64,000 nucleotides of DNA from Bacteroidota bacterium (GTDB taxonomy: Bacteria; Bacteroidota; Bacteroidia; B-17B0; Aurantibacillaceae). Shown piece after piece: positions 16,884-27,300 of the stretch (positions are counted from its first letter, which is position 1; each line of letters opens with the position of its first letter). The translations under genes and the position numbers were made by a program. The stretch covers positions 186,001-250,000 of the forward strand of contig JAFLBH010000004.1 in assembly GCA_017303905.1 (NCBI GenBank), in the 5' to 3' direction. The notes under the pieces are model-generated. The model saw nothing but the letters and a program-made list of their open reading frames with translations. It was not told the DNA's origin and did not search any database.

Positions 16884-19800
16884 ATGAAAAAATTATTGAT
16901 TACTCTTTTGCTTTTAACTGAACTTGCAACCTTCCCGCAATCTGTTGGCGATACAATTGTGGTGAAAGCTTTCAAATACGGAAGTGCAACGCGTGACACC
17001 GCGATTAATTTCCCGAACAACAGTCTCACTTACGAAAAAATCATCATGAAGTACAATATGCGTTGCAAAAACGGATTGGTGTCGACTTCTTCAAATCGTA
17101 ATTTGGGGTGTGGTGAGTGGGATTATTCTTGTAATACTTTCATTGCCGATTCTTCGCGTACCGAAAACGCGGCGCAAACACATCCGAGTCATATTATTTC
17201 TAATTTTTCGGGAAGCACTTATTACTACACTAACTTTCCTTTGTATGATTATTATTTATACAATCAGATTAATGTAACACTTAATAGTATCAGTTCAGAA
17301 ACTTCATTTGTTATTCCTACTGGAATGATTTCTATTCCTGAAGTTTTAAAAACAAATGAAAAATCAGGACGTACGCAAATTCTTTATACAGCCGCAGAAC
17401 TTTCCGGCATTGGTATGACAGCAGGTAATATAGATGCATTATTATTGAATGTAATTGGTTCAGGAGGTACTGCCAATTTCTTTAATATGAATATTAAACA
17501 CACTACAGCCAATTCATTAAGTGCCGCTACTCCAAACTTAAGCGGATTCACTAATGTATTTAATTCTAATTTCACTTTTATAGGTGGACCGAACAGAATA
17601 CAATTTCACACACCATTTGTGTGGAATGGTACAGATAATCTTTTAATCGACTTCTCTTTTACTAATGCATCCCCTTCTACTCCTATTGTGCTTTTAGGGA
17701 AAAATACTTCCTCTGTTGAAGCGATTTATGCTAACAACAATTACGCGCTCAACTTAAGCGCGCAAGGCCATGTGAACATGAATACAACTTCTTTAAGCTC
17801 TATCAATAATCAAATGACAGTTTCTTTTTGGGCTTATGGTAACAGCAGCATGATGCCAACCAATACTTCTATTCTTTACGCAACTAGTGCCAATCCAAAT
17901 GAGCGTCAGCTTAACATTCACTTACCTTGGAGCAACAGCAACATTTATTTTGATTGCGGTTACAGTGCCGGAGGTTATGATCGCATCAGCAAAATTTCTA
18001 CAGCGGCTAATAATGGCGGACAATGGAATCACTGGGCGTTTACAAAAAACACCGCTACAGGTTGGATGCGCATCTATTTAAACGGTGCTATTTGGGCAGT
18101 AGGAAATGGTAAATCAAAACCAATCTCTATCATGAATATGATTTTAGGGAAAGACAATACACTTAACAATAACTACAAAGGAAAAATTAATCAACTTTCT
18201 TTCTGGGATAAGGAATTACCGCAAACAGAAATTCAAGCTATTATGAATTCCAGCATCACCGCGACTCATCCATCCTACTCTAACTTAAAAGCCTATTACC
18301 CTATGATGGAAGGAAGCGGCTTAACGATTAATGATATTAAATCATTAGCCACCTCAACAGGCACCAATGTGAATTGGGCTTTTGATCGTGGTAATAAATT
18401 AAACCGCATGTTTAATGAATTGAATGTTAAACCTAACATTACATTCTTACGCGGTTCTTATTCGATTAGCACAACAACCGTTACTGTAAAAGATTCTATT
18501 GCCCGTGACCCTAACGTAGTGCAGTCCTACTCCATTACTTCTAATGCTTCAGTTACACCTATGAAGCATGACAGCGTTACTTTAGTATCAACAAATAATA
18601 ATATGTATAATGCTTCGCCATTAAACGTATACGATGGCGACAGTGGGACTTTAACCGGAACTATAGCGGTTACACCTACCGGAACTATCAACATTACGAA
18701 TTTAAATTATTTCACTCGTCATCCTTATTACATTGAGTTAATGTCGTTTGTTACACCTTACGGAATTGGTCTCGATTTTGGTATGCAGGGCAAAACCTGG
18801 TACTTCGACATGAGTGATTACGCACCATTATTAAAAGGAAGAAAACGCTTGTTAATGACTATGGGTGGTGAATGGCAAGAACAAATGGATATCGATTTTT
18901 ATTTTATTGTCGGAACTCCGCCTCGCACTGTTTTAGATTGTCATCAATTATGGCAAGGCGGTGCGCGTTTAGGCGGTGTTGGGATTGGCAGCATCACCAA
19001 CGATACACGTTTTGAAACACAAACGCTCACCATGAATAATTCGGCTTCTTCATTTAAAATGCGTTCTACAATTACAGGTCATGGTGCTGAGGGAGAATTT
19101 CATCAGAATGGCGGTTTGATTAATCATTACTTCAACATTAATGGTGGCGCCAATGAATTTAACTGGCAAATTACGCGTCCGTGTGCGGGTAATCCTGTTT
19201 ATCCTCAGGGAGGAACTTGGGTGTACGACCGACAAGGCTGGTGTCCGGGTGAATATTCATTATTAAAAGAGTATTACATTACTCCTTATGTAACGCCGGG
19301 CTCAACAGTTACTTTAGATTATAATACTTCTAATCCACCGGTGTCGGGGGGTGATTACCGTTATATTGCCGCGCATCAGTTAATAAGCTACAGCGGACCG
19401 AACCATAATTTAGATGCGGCCATGATTAATGTACGTAAACCCGGAAATTATGTAGAGTATTCAAGAGAGAATCCAATGTGCGCGAATCCGGTCATCATTG
19501 TAAGAAATACAGGCTCCGTAAATATATCCTCTTTAGATATTGAATATTGGATTAATAATACACCAACAAAAGAAACATTTACCTGGAATGGCAATTTAGC
19601 TTTCATGGACACTGCAAGCATTACATTACCGATTGGAGCTTTATGGCAAAACGCGCAAATGAACAGCGGTAAAAATTATTTTAATGTAGAATTAAAGAAA
19701 GCGAATAATGCCGCTGATAATTATTCTTACAACAATAAAATGGCCATTGATTTTAATTTACCGGATGTTATTACAGATACATTAACCGTTGAATTTAAAA

Positions 19801-20360
19801 CCAACAATAATCCATTTGAGAATTCGTATAAATTAATTGACGCGGCCGGAAATGTTGTTCCGGGTGCAAGCACTTTAAATACACCAAATACAACGTTTAC
19901 GGATAACTATATATTAAATGGTTGCTACCGTTTAGTCGTAGAAGATTCAGGCGAAGACGGATTACAATGGTGGGCGAGCACAGCACAAGGTGCAGGATAT
20001 GTACGATTCAAAAACGCGCAAGGAACAATTATCAAAACCTTCCAAACTGATTTTGGAAAAGGATTTGAATATAGCTTCAGCACAAAACCATTCGCGTATG
20101 TTGGCATCAAAGAAAATGATTTGAATTACAATGTTAGATTATATCCGAATCCGGCGAGAAATCAATTTGTGTTAAGCATGTTGAGTACACAGGAAAGCAA
20201 AGTACAAATCACAGATATGTTAGGAAGAAATATTGAATTACCAGTTGTGTTGGAAAAAGAGAGTTACACCTTTAATACCACTTCATTAAAAGCAGGTGTG
20301 TACTTAGTGAAGATTACACAAAATGAGAAAACCTGTACCAAGAAATTAGTGATTGAATAA
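16884..20360 (+). CDS. large T9SS-secreted protein with LamG domain in a PNGase F-like framework
   Basis: A 1158-aa product from ATG 16884, chosen because a signal peptide (MKKLLITLLLLTELATFPQ) begins there; the ATG 45 bases earlier adds a poor leader. The N-terminal region has cysteine-bearing CGEWDYSCN and a jelly-roll-like segment. About 285-455 is a LamG/concanavalin-like domain (MTVSFWAYGN...WNHWAFTKN...GKINQLSFWDKEL). The following part (about 600-800: YYIELMSFVTPYGIGLDFG, DMSDYAPLLKGRKRLLMTMGGEWQEQ) resembles peptide-N-glycosidase F-related proteins; I am moderately sure of this and cannot confirm catalysis. A T9SS sorting domain (LYPNPA) ends it. Probably acts on or binds glycoproteins outside the cell. 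Confidence 0.75.
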   Translation: MKKLLITLLLLTELATFPQSVGDTIVVKAFKYGSATRDTAINFPNNSLTYEKIIMKYNMRCKNGLVSTSSNRNLGCGEWDYSCNTFIADSSRTENAAQTHPSHIISNFSGSTYYYTNFPLYDYYLYNQINVTLNSISSETSFVIPTGMISIPEVLKTNEKSGRTQILYTAAELSGIGMTAGNIDALLLNVIGSGGTANFFNMNIKHTTANSLSAATPNLSGFTNVFNSNFTFIGGPNRIQFHTPFVWNGTDNLLIDFSFTNASPSTPIVLLGKNTSSVEAIYANNNYALNLSAQGHVNMNTTSLSSINNQMTVSFWAYGNSSMMPTNTSILYATSANPNERQLNIHLPWSNSNIYFDCGYSAGGYDRISKISTAANNGGQWNHWAFTKNTATGWMRIYLNGAIWAVGNGKSKPISIMNMILGKDNTLNNNYKGKINQLSFWDKELPQTEIQAIMNSSITATHPSYSNLKAYYPMMEGSGLTINDIKSLATSTGTNVNWAFDRGNKLNRMFNELNVKPNITFLRGSYSISTTTVTVKDSIARDPNVVQSYSITSNASVTPMKHDSVTLVSTNNNMYNASPLNVYDGDSGTLTGTIAVTPTGTINITNLNYFTRHPYYIELMSFVTPYGIGLDFGMQGKTWYFDMSDYAPLLKGRKRLLMTMGGEWQEQMDIDFYFIVGTPPRTVLDCHQLWQGGARLGGVGIGSITNDTRFETQTLTMNNSASSFKMRSTITGHGAEGEFHQNGGLINHYFNINGGANEFNWQITRPCAGNPVYPQGGTWVYDRQGWCPGEYSLLKEYYITPYVTPGSTVTLDYNTSNPPVSGGDYRYIAAHQLISYSGPNHNLDAAMINVRKPGNYVEYSRENPMCANPVIIVRNTGSVNISSLDIEYWINNTPTKETFTWNGNLAFMDTASITLPIGALWQNAQMNSGKNYFNVELKKANNAADNYSYNNKMAIDFNLPDVITDTLTVEFKTNNNPFENSYKLIDAAGNVVPGASTLNTPNTTFTDNYILNGCYRLVVEDSGEDGLQWWASTAQGAGYVRFKNAQGTIIKTFQTDFGKGFEYSFSTKPFAYVGIKENDLNYNVRLYPNPARNQFVLSMLSTQESKVQITDMLGRNIELPVVLEKESYTFNTTSLKAGVYLVKITQNEKTCTKKLVIE

Positions 20361-20376
20361 TCAAATGAACTAAAAC

Positions 20377-20408
20377 AAAAAGCCCCGTTAGTTTAACCGG
20401 GCTTTTTT
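20377..20408. terminator. bidirectional terminator between the secreted protein and accD
   Basis: AAAAGCCCCGTTA pairs with TAACCGGGCTTTT (one mismatch), flanked by an A run on one side and a T run on the other. It serves both convergent genes. Confidence 0.85.
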
Positions 20409-20424
20409 ATTTTTATAAACTAAA

Positions 20425-21270
20425 TTAATTCTTTAGCATTTTTAAAAGTGTACCTAACTTTTCTTTTAATTCGGTACGCGGAACAATTTTGTCGAGGAAA
20501 CCATGTTCCAACACGAACTCTGCTGTTTGAAATCCTTTTGGTAAATCTTTACCAATGGTTTCTTTTACAACGCGTGGTCCGGCAAATCCGATTAATGAAC
20601 CCGGCTCAGCAATGTTCATATCACCAAGCATCGCATAACTTGCGGTTACACCACCGGTAGTTGGATCGGTTAATAAAGAGATATAAGGAATTTTATTTTG
20701 AGCCAACTGAGAAAGCTTAGCCGACGTTTTCGCCATTTGCATTAATGAAAATGCTGCTTCCATCATACGTGCCCCACCCGACTTAGAAATAATCAATAAA
20801 GGTGTTTTTGTTTTAATACAAAAATCAATGGAACGTGCGATTTTTTCTCCAACCACAGACCCCATGGATCCGCCGATGAATCCGAAATCCATACAACACA
20901 CTACTAAATCCTGATCGTTCACTTTACCATACGCGCTGCGTAAAGCATCTTTCAATCCCGATTTTTTAATTGACTCCGTTAAACGTGAGGTGTACTTTTT
21001 GGTATCCTCAAATTCTAAAGGGTCGCCACTCACCAAATTCTCGTGTAATTCAGTAAACTGGTTATTATCAAAAATAATTTCGAAATACTCTTTACTTCCG
21101 ATTCGCTCGTGATAATTGCAATCTAAACACACATGTTTATTTGCATGGTGATCTTGCGCCGTATGTATTTTTTTACAAGAAGGACATTTATACCATAAGC
21201 CTTCCGGAGTTTCTTTCTTATCCGTGGTGCTTGTTGTAATACCTTCTTTTAATCGTTTAAACCAACCCAT
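20425..21270 (-). CDS. accD: acetyl-CoA carboxylase carboxyltransferase subunit beta
   Basis: A 281-aa AccD. It carries the N-terminal C4 zinc finger (Cys29, Cys32, Cys48, Cys51) and the crotonase-like carboxyltransferase fold with [31 protein letters not shown] and the [14 protein letters not shown] motif. With AccA it moves the carboxyl group from biotin to acetyl-CoA to make malonyl-CoA, the first step of fatty-acid synthesis, in the cytoplasm. Length and motifs are normal. It follows the aldolase gene on the same strand after 56 bp. Confidence 0.97.
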   Translation of the reverse strand: MGWFKRLKEGITTSTTDKKETPEGLWYKCPSCKKIHTAQDHHANKHVCLDCNYHERIGSKEYFEIIFDNNQFTELHENLVSGDPLEFEDTKKYTSRLTESIKKSGLKDALRSAYGKVNDQDLVVCCMDFGFIGGSMGSVVGEKIARSIDFCIKTKTPLLIISKSGGARMMEAAFSLMQMAKTSAKLSQLAQNKIPYISLLTDPTTGGVTASYAMLGDMNIAEPGSLIGFAGPRVVKETIGKDLPKGFQTAEFVLEHGFLDKIVPRTELKEKLGTLLKMLKN

Positions 21271-21326
21271 GTTTTAATTTTTTAATTTAAGAATCAAATT
21301 CATTAAAGAATTATTCATCTTAATTA

Positions 21327-22382
21327 TTAAGCGATTGTAATTGTCTTATCTAAATAAACATCCTGAATAGCGTTCAATAAAGCTACTCCTTCCTTCATTG
21401 GCTTTTGGAATGCTTTACGTCCTGAAATTAAGCCTTGTCCACCCGCGCGCTTATTAATAACCGCTGTTGTTACTGCTTCAGCTAAATCGGAAGCACCTTT
21501 ACTTTCTCCACCACTATTGATTAAGCCCATACGTCCCATGTAACAATTAGCTACTTGGTAACGGCATAAATCAATTGGGTTATCGGTTGTTAATTCTGAA
21601 TATACTTTAGGATGTGTTTTACCGTGACCGGTTGCTAAGTAACCACCGTTTTTATCCGATAATTTTTGTTTAATGATGTCGGCCTGAATAGTTACGCCTA
21701 AGTGATTAGCTTGAGACGATAAATCAGCTGCGGTATGATAATCTACACCATCTTTTTTAAATGCAGAGTTACGTGTATAGCACCATAAAATGGTAGCCAT
21801 ACCTAATTGATGCGCGCGTTCAAAAGCCTGAGCGACTTCGATAATTTGGCGTCCTGATTCAGCAGAACCAAAGTAAATAGTAGCACCAACTGCTACAGCT
21901 CCCATATTCCAGGCATCTTCTACCGTACCAAACATAATTTGGTCAAATTTGTTAGGGTAAGAGATGAATTCGTTATGATTAATTTTTACTATAAACGGGA
22001 TTTTATGCGCATACTTACGTGCAACGGAACCCAGAACACCATATGTAGAAGCAACAGCGTTGCAACCACCTTCAATGGCTAATTTCACAATGTTTTCGCT
22101 ATCGAAATAAATAGGATTTGGCGCAAAAGAAGCACCGGCACTATGTTCAATTCCTTGGTCAACAGGCAGGATACTCATGTAACCTGTATTACCTAAACGT
22201 CCGGTTCCGTAAAGCTGCTGTAAGCTTCTTAAAACCTGAGGATTACGATTGCTTTGTTGAAAGATACGATCAACAAAATCGGCACCTGGAAGGTGAATAT
22301 CTTCTTTACTGATAGTTTTGCAGGTATGGTTTAATAAAGTATCGGCTTGTGCGCCTAAAAGTTCTTTAATATTAACTGACAT
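21327..22382 (-). CDS. fbaB: class I fructose-bisphosphate aldolase (DhnA/FbaB type)
   Basis: A 351-aa aldolase of the DhnA/FbaB family, which cleaves fructose-1,6-bisphosphate through a Schiff base in glycolysis and gluconeogenesis. Recognisable segments are [29 protein letters not shown] and [10 protein letters not shown]; Lys238 in the last is at the position expected for the Schiff-base lysine of E. coli FbaB. The C-terminal phosphate-binding part ([12 protein letters not shown]...[14 protein letters not shown]) is complete. Single gene upstream of accD with a modest gap. Confidence 0.95.
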   Translation of the reverse strand: MSVNIKELLGAQADTLLNHTCKTISKEDIHLPGADFVDRIFQQSNRNPQVLRSLQQLYGTGRLGNTGYMSILPVDQGIEHSAGASFAPNPIYFDSENIVKLAIEGGCNAVASTYGVLGSVARKYAHKIPFIVKINHNEFISYPNKFDQIMFGTVEDAWNMGAVAVGATIYFGSAESGRQIIEVAQAFERAHQLGMATILWCYTRNSAFKKDGVDYHTAADLSSQANHLGVTIQADIIKQKLSDKNGGYLATGHGKTHPKVYSELTTDNPIDLCRYQVANCYMGRMGLINSGGESKGASDLAEAVTTAVINKRAGGQGLISGRKAFQKPMKEGVALLNAIQDVYLDKTITIA

Positions 22383-22444
22383 AGCTTAATTTTTTAAGTG
22401 GGCAAATTTACTAAAATTGCCCTTAATAAGGTTGTTTTATGAAT

Positions 22445-22475
22445 AAAAAACCCCGAAAAATTGGATTTTCGGGGT
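22445..22475 (-). terminator. terminator of the siaC-siaB-phosphatase operon
   Basis: CCCCGAAAA and TTTTCGGGG form a perfect 9-bp stem with a six-base loop. Read on the minus strand it is followed by six T residues. It lies 22 bp past the stop of the SiaC-like gene. Confidence 0.9.
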
Positions 22476-22496
22476 AATATTTAAAGGGAATTAAAA

Positions 22497-22877
22497 TTAT
22501 TCGCTAACCTGTACCATTTTGAAAGGTACATTGATGATGGCTTGGTAATCTTCACCTGCTTCCAACATATCCTCATCATCTTCTTCATAATGCCAGTTAA
22601 TAGTAACAGCGCTTCCACCTTTATTAATGTTTTCTAATTTTTTGAAAACGTCTAAGATACATTTAGAAGAACTTGTATTGAAATATTCTAACTGAATATT
22701 CACATTAGTGGCCGGTTTTGGAGAACCTGCATACTTATCTAAAGCATCTACCAAAGGCTTATAAAACTCGATTGAGTTTTCAGGAATAGAACGTCCTTTA
22801 ATTTCCAATACACCTGATCCTAAATCGAAGCTGATGGTTGGGGTTTTTGGTGTGCCGTCAATTGAGTATTTTTCCAT
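22497..22877 (-). CDS. SiaC-family (DUF1987) regulatory phosphoprotein
   Basis: A 126-aa SiaC/DUF1987 protein: TPKTPTISFDLGSGVLEIKGRSIPENSIEFYKPL, then a Ser-rich stretch (FNTSSSKCILDVFKKLE) that matches the region phosphorylated in SiaC, and INWHYEEDDEDM. In Pseudomonas, SiaC is phosphorylated by the kinase SiaB and dephosphorylated by the PP2C phosphatase SiaA, and it activates the diguanylate cyclase SiaD. Here the kinase-like and phosphatase-like genes lie directly upstream, but no cyclase does, so the output partner is elsewhere or different. Confidence 0.88.
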   Translation of the reverse strand: MEKYSIDGTPKTPTISFDLGSGVLEIKGRSIPENSIEFYKPLVDALDKYAGSPKPATNVNIQLEYFNTSSSKCILDVFKKLENINKGGSAVTINWHYEEDDEDMLEAGEDYQAIINVPFKMVQVSE

Positions 22878-22898
22878 AGTATTTATTGTTTGTTATTC

Positions 22899-23480
22899 TT
22901 ATTGTTGTAATTGAATTTGGCTGACTTTAATATTTAGCGTAAAGAAAGAAACTTTATTGTCAATTTCCAAAAAATTATAATCTAATTTTTCACCTGTTTT
23001 TCTGGCTATATCTATCATCCCCAGACCCCCTCCGCCTTTAAGCGACATTTCGCCATTATTGAGTACTTTTTTGTAATATTCCTTTAATTCTTCTTTGTTT
23101 AAGGCATTTACCTCGTCTAAACGGTTTTTTAGTCCGTGAATATTTTCGTTTAGAATATAATTTCCGGTGGTGATGGTGTAAGAATTATTGGTTTTACCTA
23201 TCATGAAAATGGCGGAACGATTGATATCACCAACAGTATCAGCCACATCATCCATATGATGATATAGATTCTGTAAGCATTCAACCAAAACATTATACAC
23301 CTTTTTCTTCATTTTGGGCTCTTCCTGCATATTATCCATCTTATTCTCCATTATCAGGAGAATTGAGGTAAGTAGTTCAGATGTAATATCTCCTTTGAAT
23401 GACAGAAGAATATTATTCTTCTCCATCTTATCGTAGATATTAAACGCGTCTACCATTATGCCTGATGAAACCACTGACAT
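22899..23480 (-). CDS. SiaB-family (DUF6272) protein kinase
   Basis: A 193-aa GHKL-fold protein of the SiaB/DUF6272 type. Visible are the helix VYNVLVECLQNLYHHMDD, equivalent to the N box, and the glycine-rich LKGGGGLGMIDIARKTG, equivalent to an ATP-lid. Family members phosphorylate the SiaC partner. It lies 21 bp before the SiaC-like gene and 3 bp after the lipoprotein gene, which fits one operon. Function inferred from family and neighbourhood. Confidence 0.85.
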   Translation of the reverse strand: MSVVSSGIMVDAFNIYDKMEKNNILLSFKGDITSELLTSILLIMENKMDNMQEEPKMKKKVYNVLVECLQNLYHHMDDVADTVGDINRSAIFMIGKTNNSYTITTGNYILNENIHGLKNRLDEVNALNKEELKEYYKKVLNNGEMSLKGGGGLGMIDIARKTGEKLDYNFLEIDNKVSFFTLNIKVSQIQLQQ

Positions 23481-23483
23481 TCT

Positions 23484-24347
23484 TTACTTCAATTTAAATG
23501 CGATTGTTTGTCCGTTTACTGTATAAATTGCGTCGTCATCACAATTACCTTCACCATAATTTACAGTTCTCTTACTTAATCCTTCAGGTGTTAAATCCAA
23601 TGAACCGGATGTAATGTATTTACAATTTAAAGGCTTAACAATATCATTAATCGCTACCGAGAAATTACGGCCTTCGCGATTCGTTCCATTAGAAGTTCCG
23701 GCAACTGTCGTAAAGTCATCCGCAAAAACAAGAGGTGTACCATTATTATTCATGGTAATGGTTTTGTTGGAGCTGTATTTAATAGTCCAACCACCGCTAC
23801 CTGTACAAACACCATTAATGATTTCCACTTGGAAACCTTTTGTATTTGCAGTTGCAGGTTGTGTAGTTACAACAATACTATCACATGTATAAGTAATATT
23901 GTTATTTACCTTATAGTTGAGCATTTTGATGATGGATTTTGAACCTGTGTTCTTAGGTTTTCCTAAAAAGGTAACCAAAATGGTACCTGTACGAACAACA
24001 CCATCATGATTAGCCGCAGAACAACTAGTAAAACTGAACTGCCATTTTGGAGGATTGCTCAAGTTGGTGTAAGTAGTATCACCACTTAAATAAACCAAGG
24101 TATCGCATGACGCTAATAAAGATGAATTAGCCGTTACTTTTTTTGCGCCTGTACCCTTTGTATTAATTGAAAGATTGTTTGTGGTAGGTTGAATTTGCAT
24201 GAACTCCTGCTCGCAAATTGAATTATCCACTACCGATTGAGTTTCCGTATCTACTTCATTATCCTTTTTCTTACATGAGTTTAAAAAAAATAACGACAGA
24301 CATAAACTTGCAATCGATAAAAACTTTGTAGTTGTATTGATTTTCAT
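23484..24347 (-). CDS. lipoprotein of unknown function inside the sia-like operon
   Basis: About 287 aa from ATG 24347; an upstream in-frame TTG at 24356 is less likely. The N-terminus is a lipoprotein signal with lipobox LNSC (followed by KKKDNE), so the protein is anchored to a membrane, likely facing the periplasm or surface. The body is rich in Thr, Asn and Ser, with strands and several cysteines; no family recognised. A TAAATTTG -7-like box lies just upstream (minus strand, 24354-24361), so it may have an own promoter, yet it is packed between the phosphatase (26 bp) and SiaB-like (3 bp) genes. Confidence 0.7.
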   Translation of the reverse strand: MKINTTTKFLSIASLCLSLFFLNSCKKKDNEVDTETQSVVDNSICEQEFMQIQPTTNNLSINTKGTGAKKVTANSSLLASCDTLVYLSGDTTYTNLSNPPKWQFSFTSCSAANHDGVVRTGTILVTFLGKPKNTGSKSIIKMLNYKVNNNITYTCDSIVVTTQPATANTKGFQVEIINGVCTGSGGWTIKYSSNKTITMNNNGTPLVFADDFTTVAGTSNGTNREGRNFSVAINDIVKPLNCKYITSGSLDLTPEGLSKRTVNYGEGNCDDDAIYTVNGQTIAFKLK

Positions 24348-24373
24348 GTATAGCAAATTTATAAAATAATTAA

Positions 24374-27300
24374 TTAAAAACGAATACCAGCCACTAAAAC
24401 ATCGTCAATCTGTTCTCTGTTACCCTTCCATGTTTCAAAAATCCTATCCAATTCACTCATTTGTTCGTTCATTGGTAATTTATGAATCAAACATAACTCA
24501 TCCTGGAAGCGTTTTAACATTAACTTCTTTCCATGATCACCGCCAAACTGATCCGCATAACCGTCTGAAAACAAATAAATTGTATCTCCTTTGGCCATCG
24601 AAACCGTATGTGTAGTGAATACTCTGTTTTCATCTAATTGCGCGCCACCAACCGAATAACGATTTCCGCTTAACTTCTCTAATTCACCATTATTCCTAAT
24701 AATTATTGCCGGCCTGAATGCGGATGCCCATAATATTTCGCCATTAGTTTCATTTACGGAAAGTATAGATAAATCCATTCCGTCAGCCGTATCTATTTCA
24801 TTCTGTCCTTGCTTTAAAGCATCCTGAACACCCGTATGTAATTTATTTAGAATTTGGCCCGGATCTGTAATGGCCTTTTCCATCACCACCTGATTCAAGA
24901 TATTATGACCTATCATACTCATGAATGCACCCGGCACGCCATGCCCTGTGCAATCCACTACTGCAAATATTTTACAATTGTTCTTATAACCGAACCAGTA
25001 AAAATCTCCACTCACAATATCCTTTGGTTTATACAAAATAAAGGCTTCAGGAAACTTCGCGAAAATATCACTCTTAGAAGGAAGAATAGCTTCCTGAATT
25101 CGATTGGCATACTCTATGCTCGCGGTGATGTCGGCATTTTTTTCTGCTAACTCTTTGGTACGCTCCGCCACCTTGGATTCGAGAATTTTATTCTCTTTTT
25201 TAATGGCTCTTGTTCTTAATTGCGTAAAGACTATAACACCCGCTAATCCCAATACCGAAACTAATATGTAGAACCAGGTTGTCTTCCAGAATGGCGGAAC
25301 GACTGTGATGTAAATTGAATACGGTTCTTCATTCCAAACACCATCATTGTTTGCTGCCTTCACCTTAAAAACATAATCGCCACCCGGTAATTCGGTATAA
25401 GAAATGTAACGAATATTGGTAGGTGCCGACCATTCTTTATCGTAACCTTCCAACTTGTACATGTATTTGTTTTTAAGAGGTGAGTTGTAATCTAATGCCG
25501 CCAACTCAAACTGAAAATAATTTTCACGCCAACTCAACTTTAAATATTTTTTGTAAACCAACGAGGTATCTGTTGTCACATCCTCACCTGAACGCTTGTA
25601 ACTTACAATGTAAACCGGTGGCACGTGAAAGTTATCGGTGATTTTTTTTGGATTGAAAATATTAATGCCATTTACACCACCGAATACCATTTCACGACTC
25701 GATAATTTGGCATACGCTCCCTGTGTAAATTCAATATTCAATAATCCATCTTTCTGATCGTAATTTCGAATAGCCGAACCGTTAATGTTTGCTGCTTGCG
25801 GATTGAATTTAGAAATCCCTTTGTTGGTACTCATCCATAAATTATCCAGACTATCGGTTAAAACTGAAAAAATAAAATTATTGGATAAACCATCTTTTTC
25901 TGTGTATGAGGTGAATGTACCGCTGCGCTGATTATATCTGCATAAGCCGGAATTGGTTGCCATCCAAATCATCCCTTCTTTGTCTTCCAGCAATGAAAAA
26001 ACACTGTTAGAACTAATGCTATTTGCAGTATCATAATGTAAAAACACTTTAATGGATTTAGGATCATCAAGATTTCCTCCTTTGATAAAACACACGCCTC
26101 CTCCATCAGTACCCAACCACATGTTATTTTTGGAATCGAATAAAACGGAGGTAATGTTGTCATTGCTTAATCCATTTTCAGAAGTATAATGTTTAATCTG
26201 TTCGTTTCTATCAACTACAAATAAACCATCTCCATACGATCCGGCAAATAATCGTCCCTTCTTATCAAAATTCATCGTCATGATGGTTCCACCCAAATCA
26301 GAATCTAATAAATGACTTTTTTTGCGGGTTGCTTTATTGTATTTAAACAAACCCATTCCCCATGTACCAATCCAAATATTTTCATTATCACCCTTTAGCG
26401 ACAAAACATAATTCAAAGATTCAATAAGATAACTGTAATCGGTAATTTGTCCTGAGTTACGGTTATACAAGCGCAAATAGCCTTCTCCTCCTACCCATAA
26501 TGAACCATCTGTATCTTCATGAATGGAAAACGCATTCTTTAATTGCGAGGAAATGCTTTCTTTTAAATTAGGGAATTTTTGTGTTTGCGAAAATGCCACA
26601 TTCACCCCACCTGTAAATGTTCCTAACCAAATGTTTTTTTGTCCGTCGATAAAAATGGTTTTAATATAATTGTCGTTTATACTGTAATCATCTTTATCAT
26701 CCTTTTTCAATAAAGTAGGAGTAACATCCTTAATTAAATTAAAAACAACAAAACCATCGCGTGTAACTGCATATAAAACATTATCTCTTACCTCTACATC
26801 TTCAATATAGTTTGCATTACGATCTTCATCAAAAGGCTTAACTACTTTTACAATTTCAAACGTCTCAACATCTAAAACCGCTACTCCGTTTCCATAGGTA
26901 GCCACATAAAAATTTCCGGCATACTCAGCAATGGCTTTAATGGTTTTAAACTGCTTACTGTTTATTTTTGCATTGGAAATGTTTTCGGGATTAATGCGAT
27001 TTAACTGTCCATTTTGATTGATTAACCACAAGCCTTCATCTTTGGTTCCAACCAAAACACCTTTATCATACGAATACAAACAATTTACTTCAACCTCTTT
27101 TCCCTCTTCTATTGCCACATGTTTGATAGATTTTGTTTTTATATCATACAAATTCAAACCGGTAGCCGTTCCGATCCATAATTTATCCTGACCTGCGCCA
27201 ACAATGGCATTAACCTTTGAATCGGATAGAATTTTATCAGCAGCGCCTTTTACAGGAACCCTTTCGAATGTGTTAAGAAACGGATTGAAAATGCTCAAGC

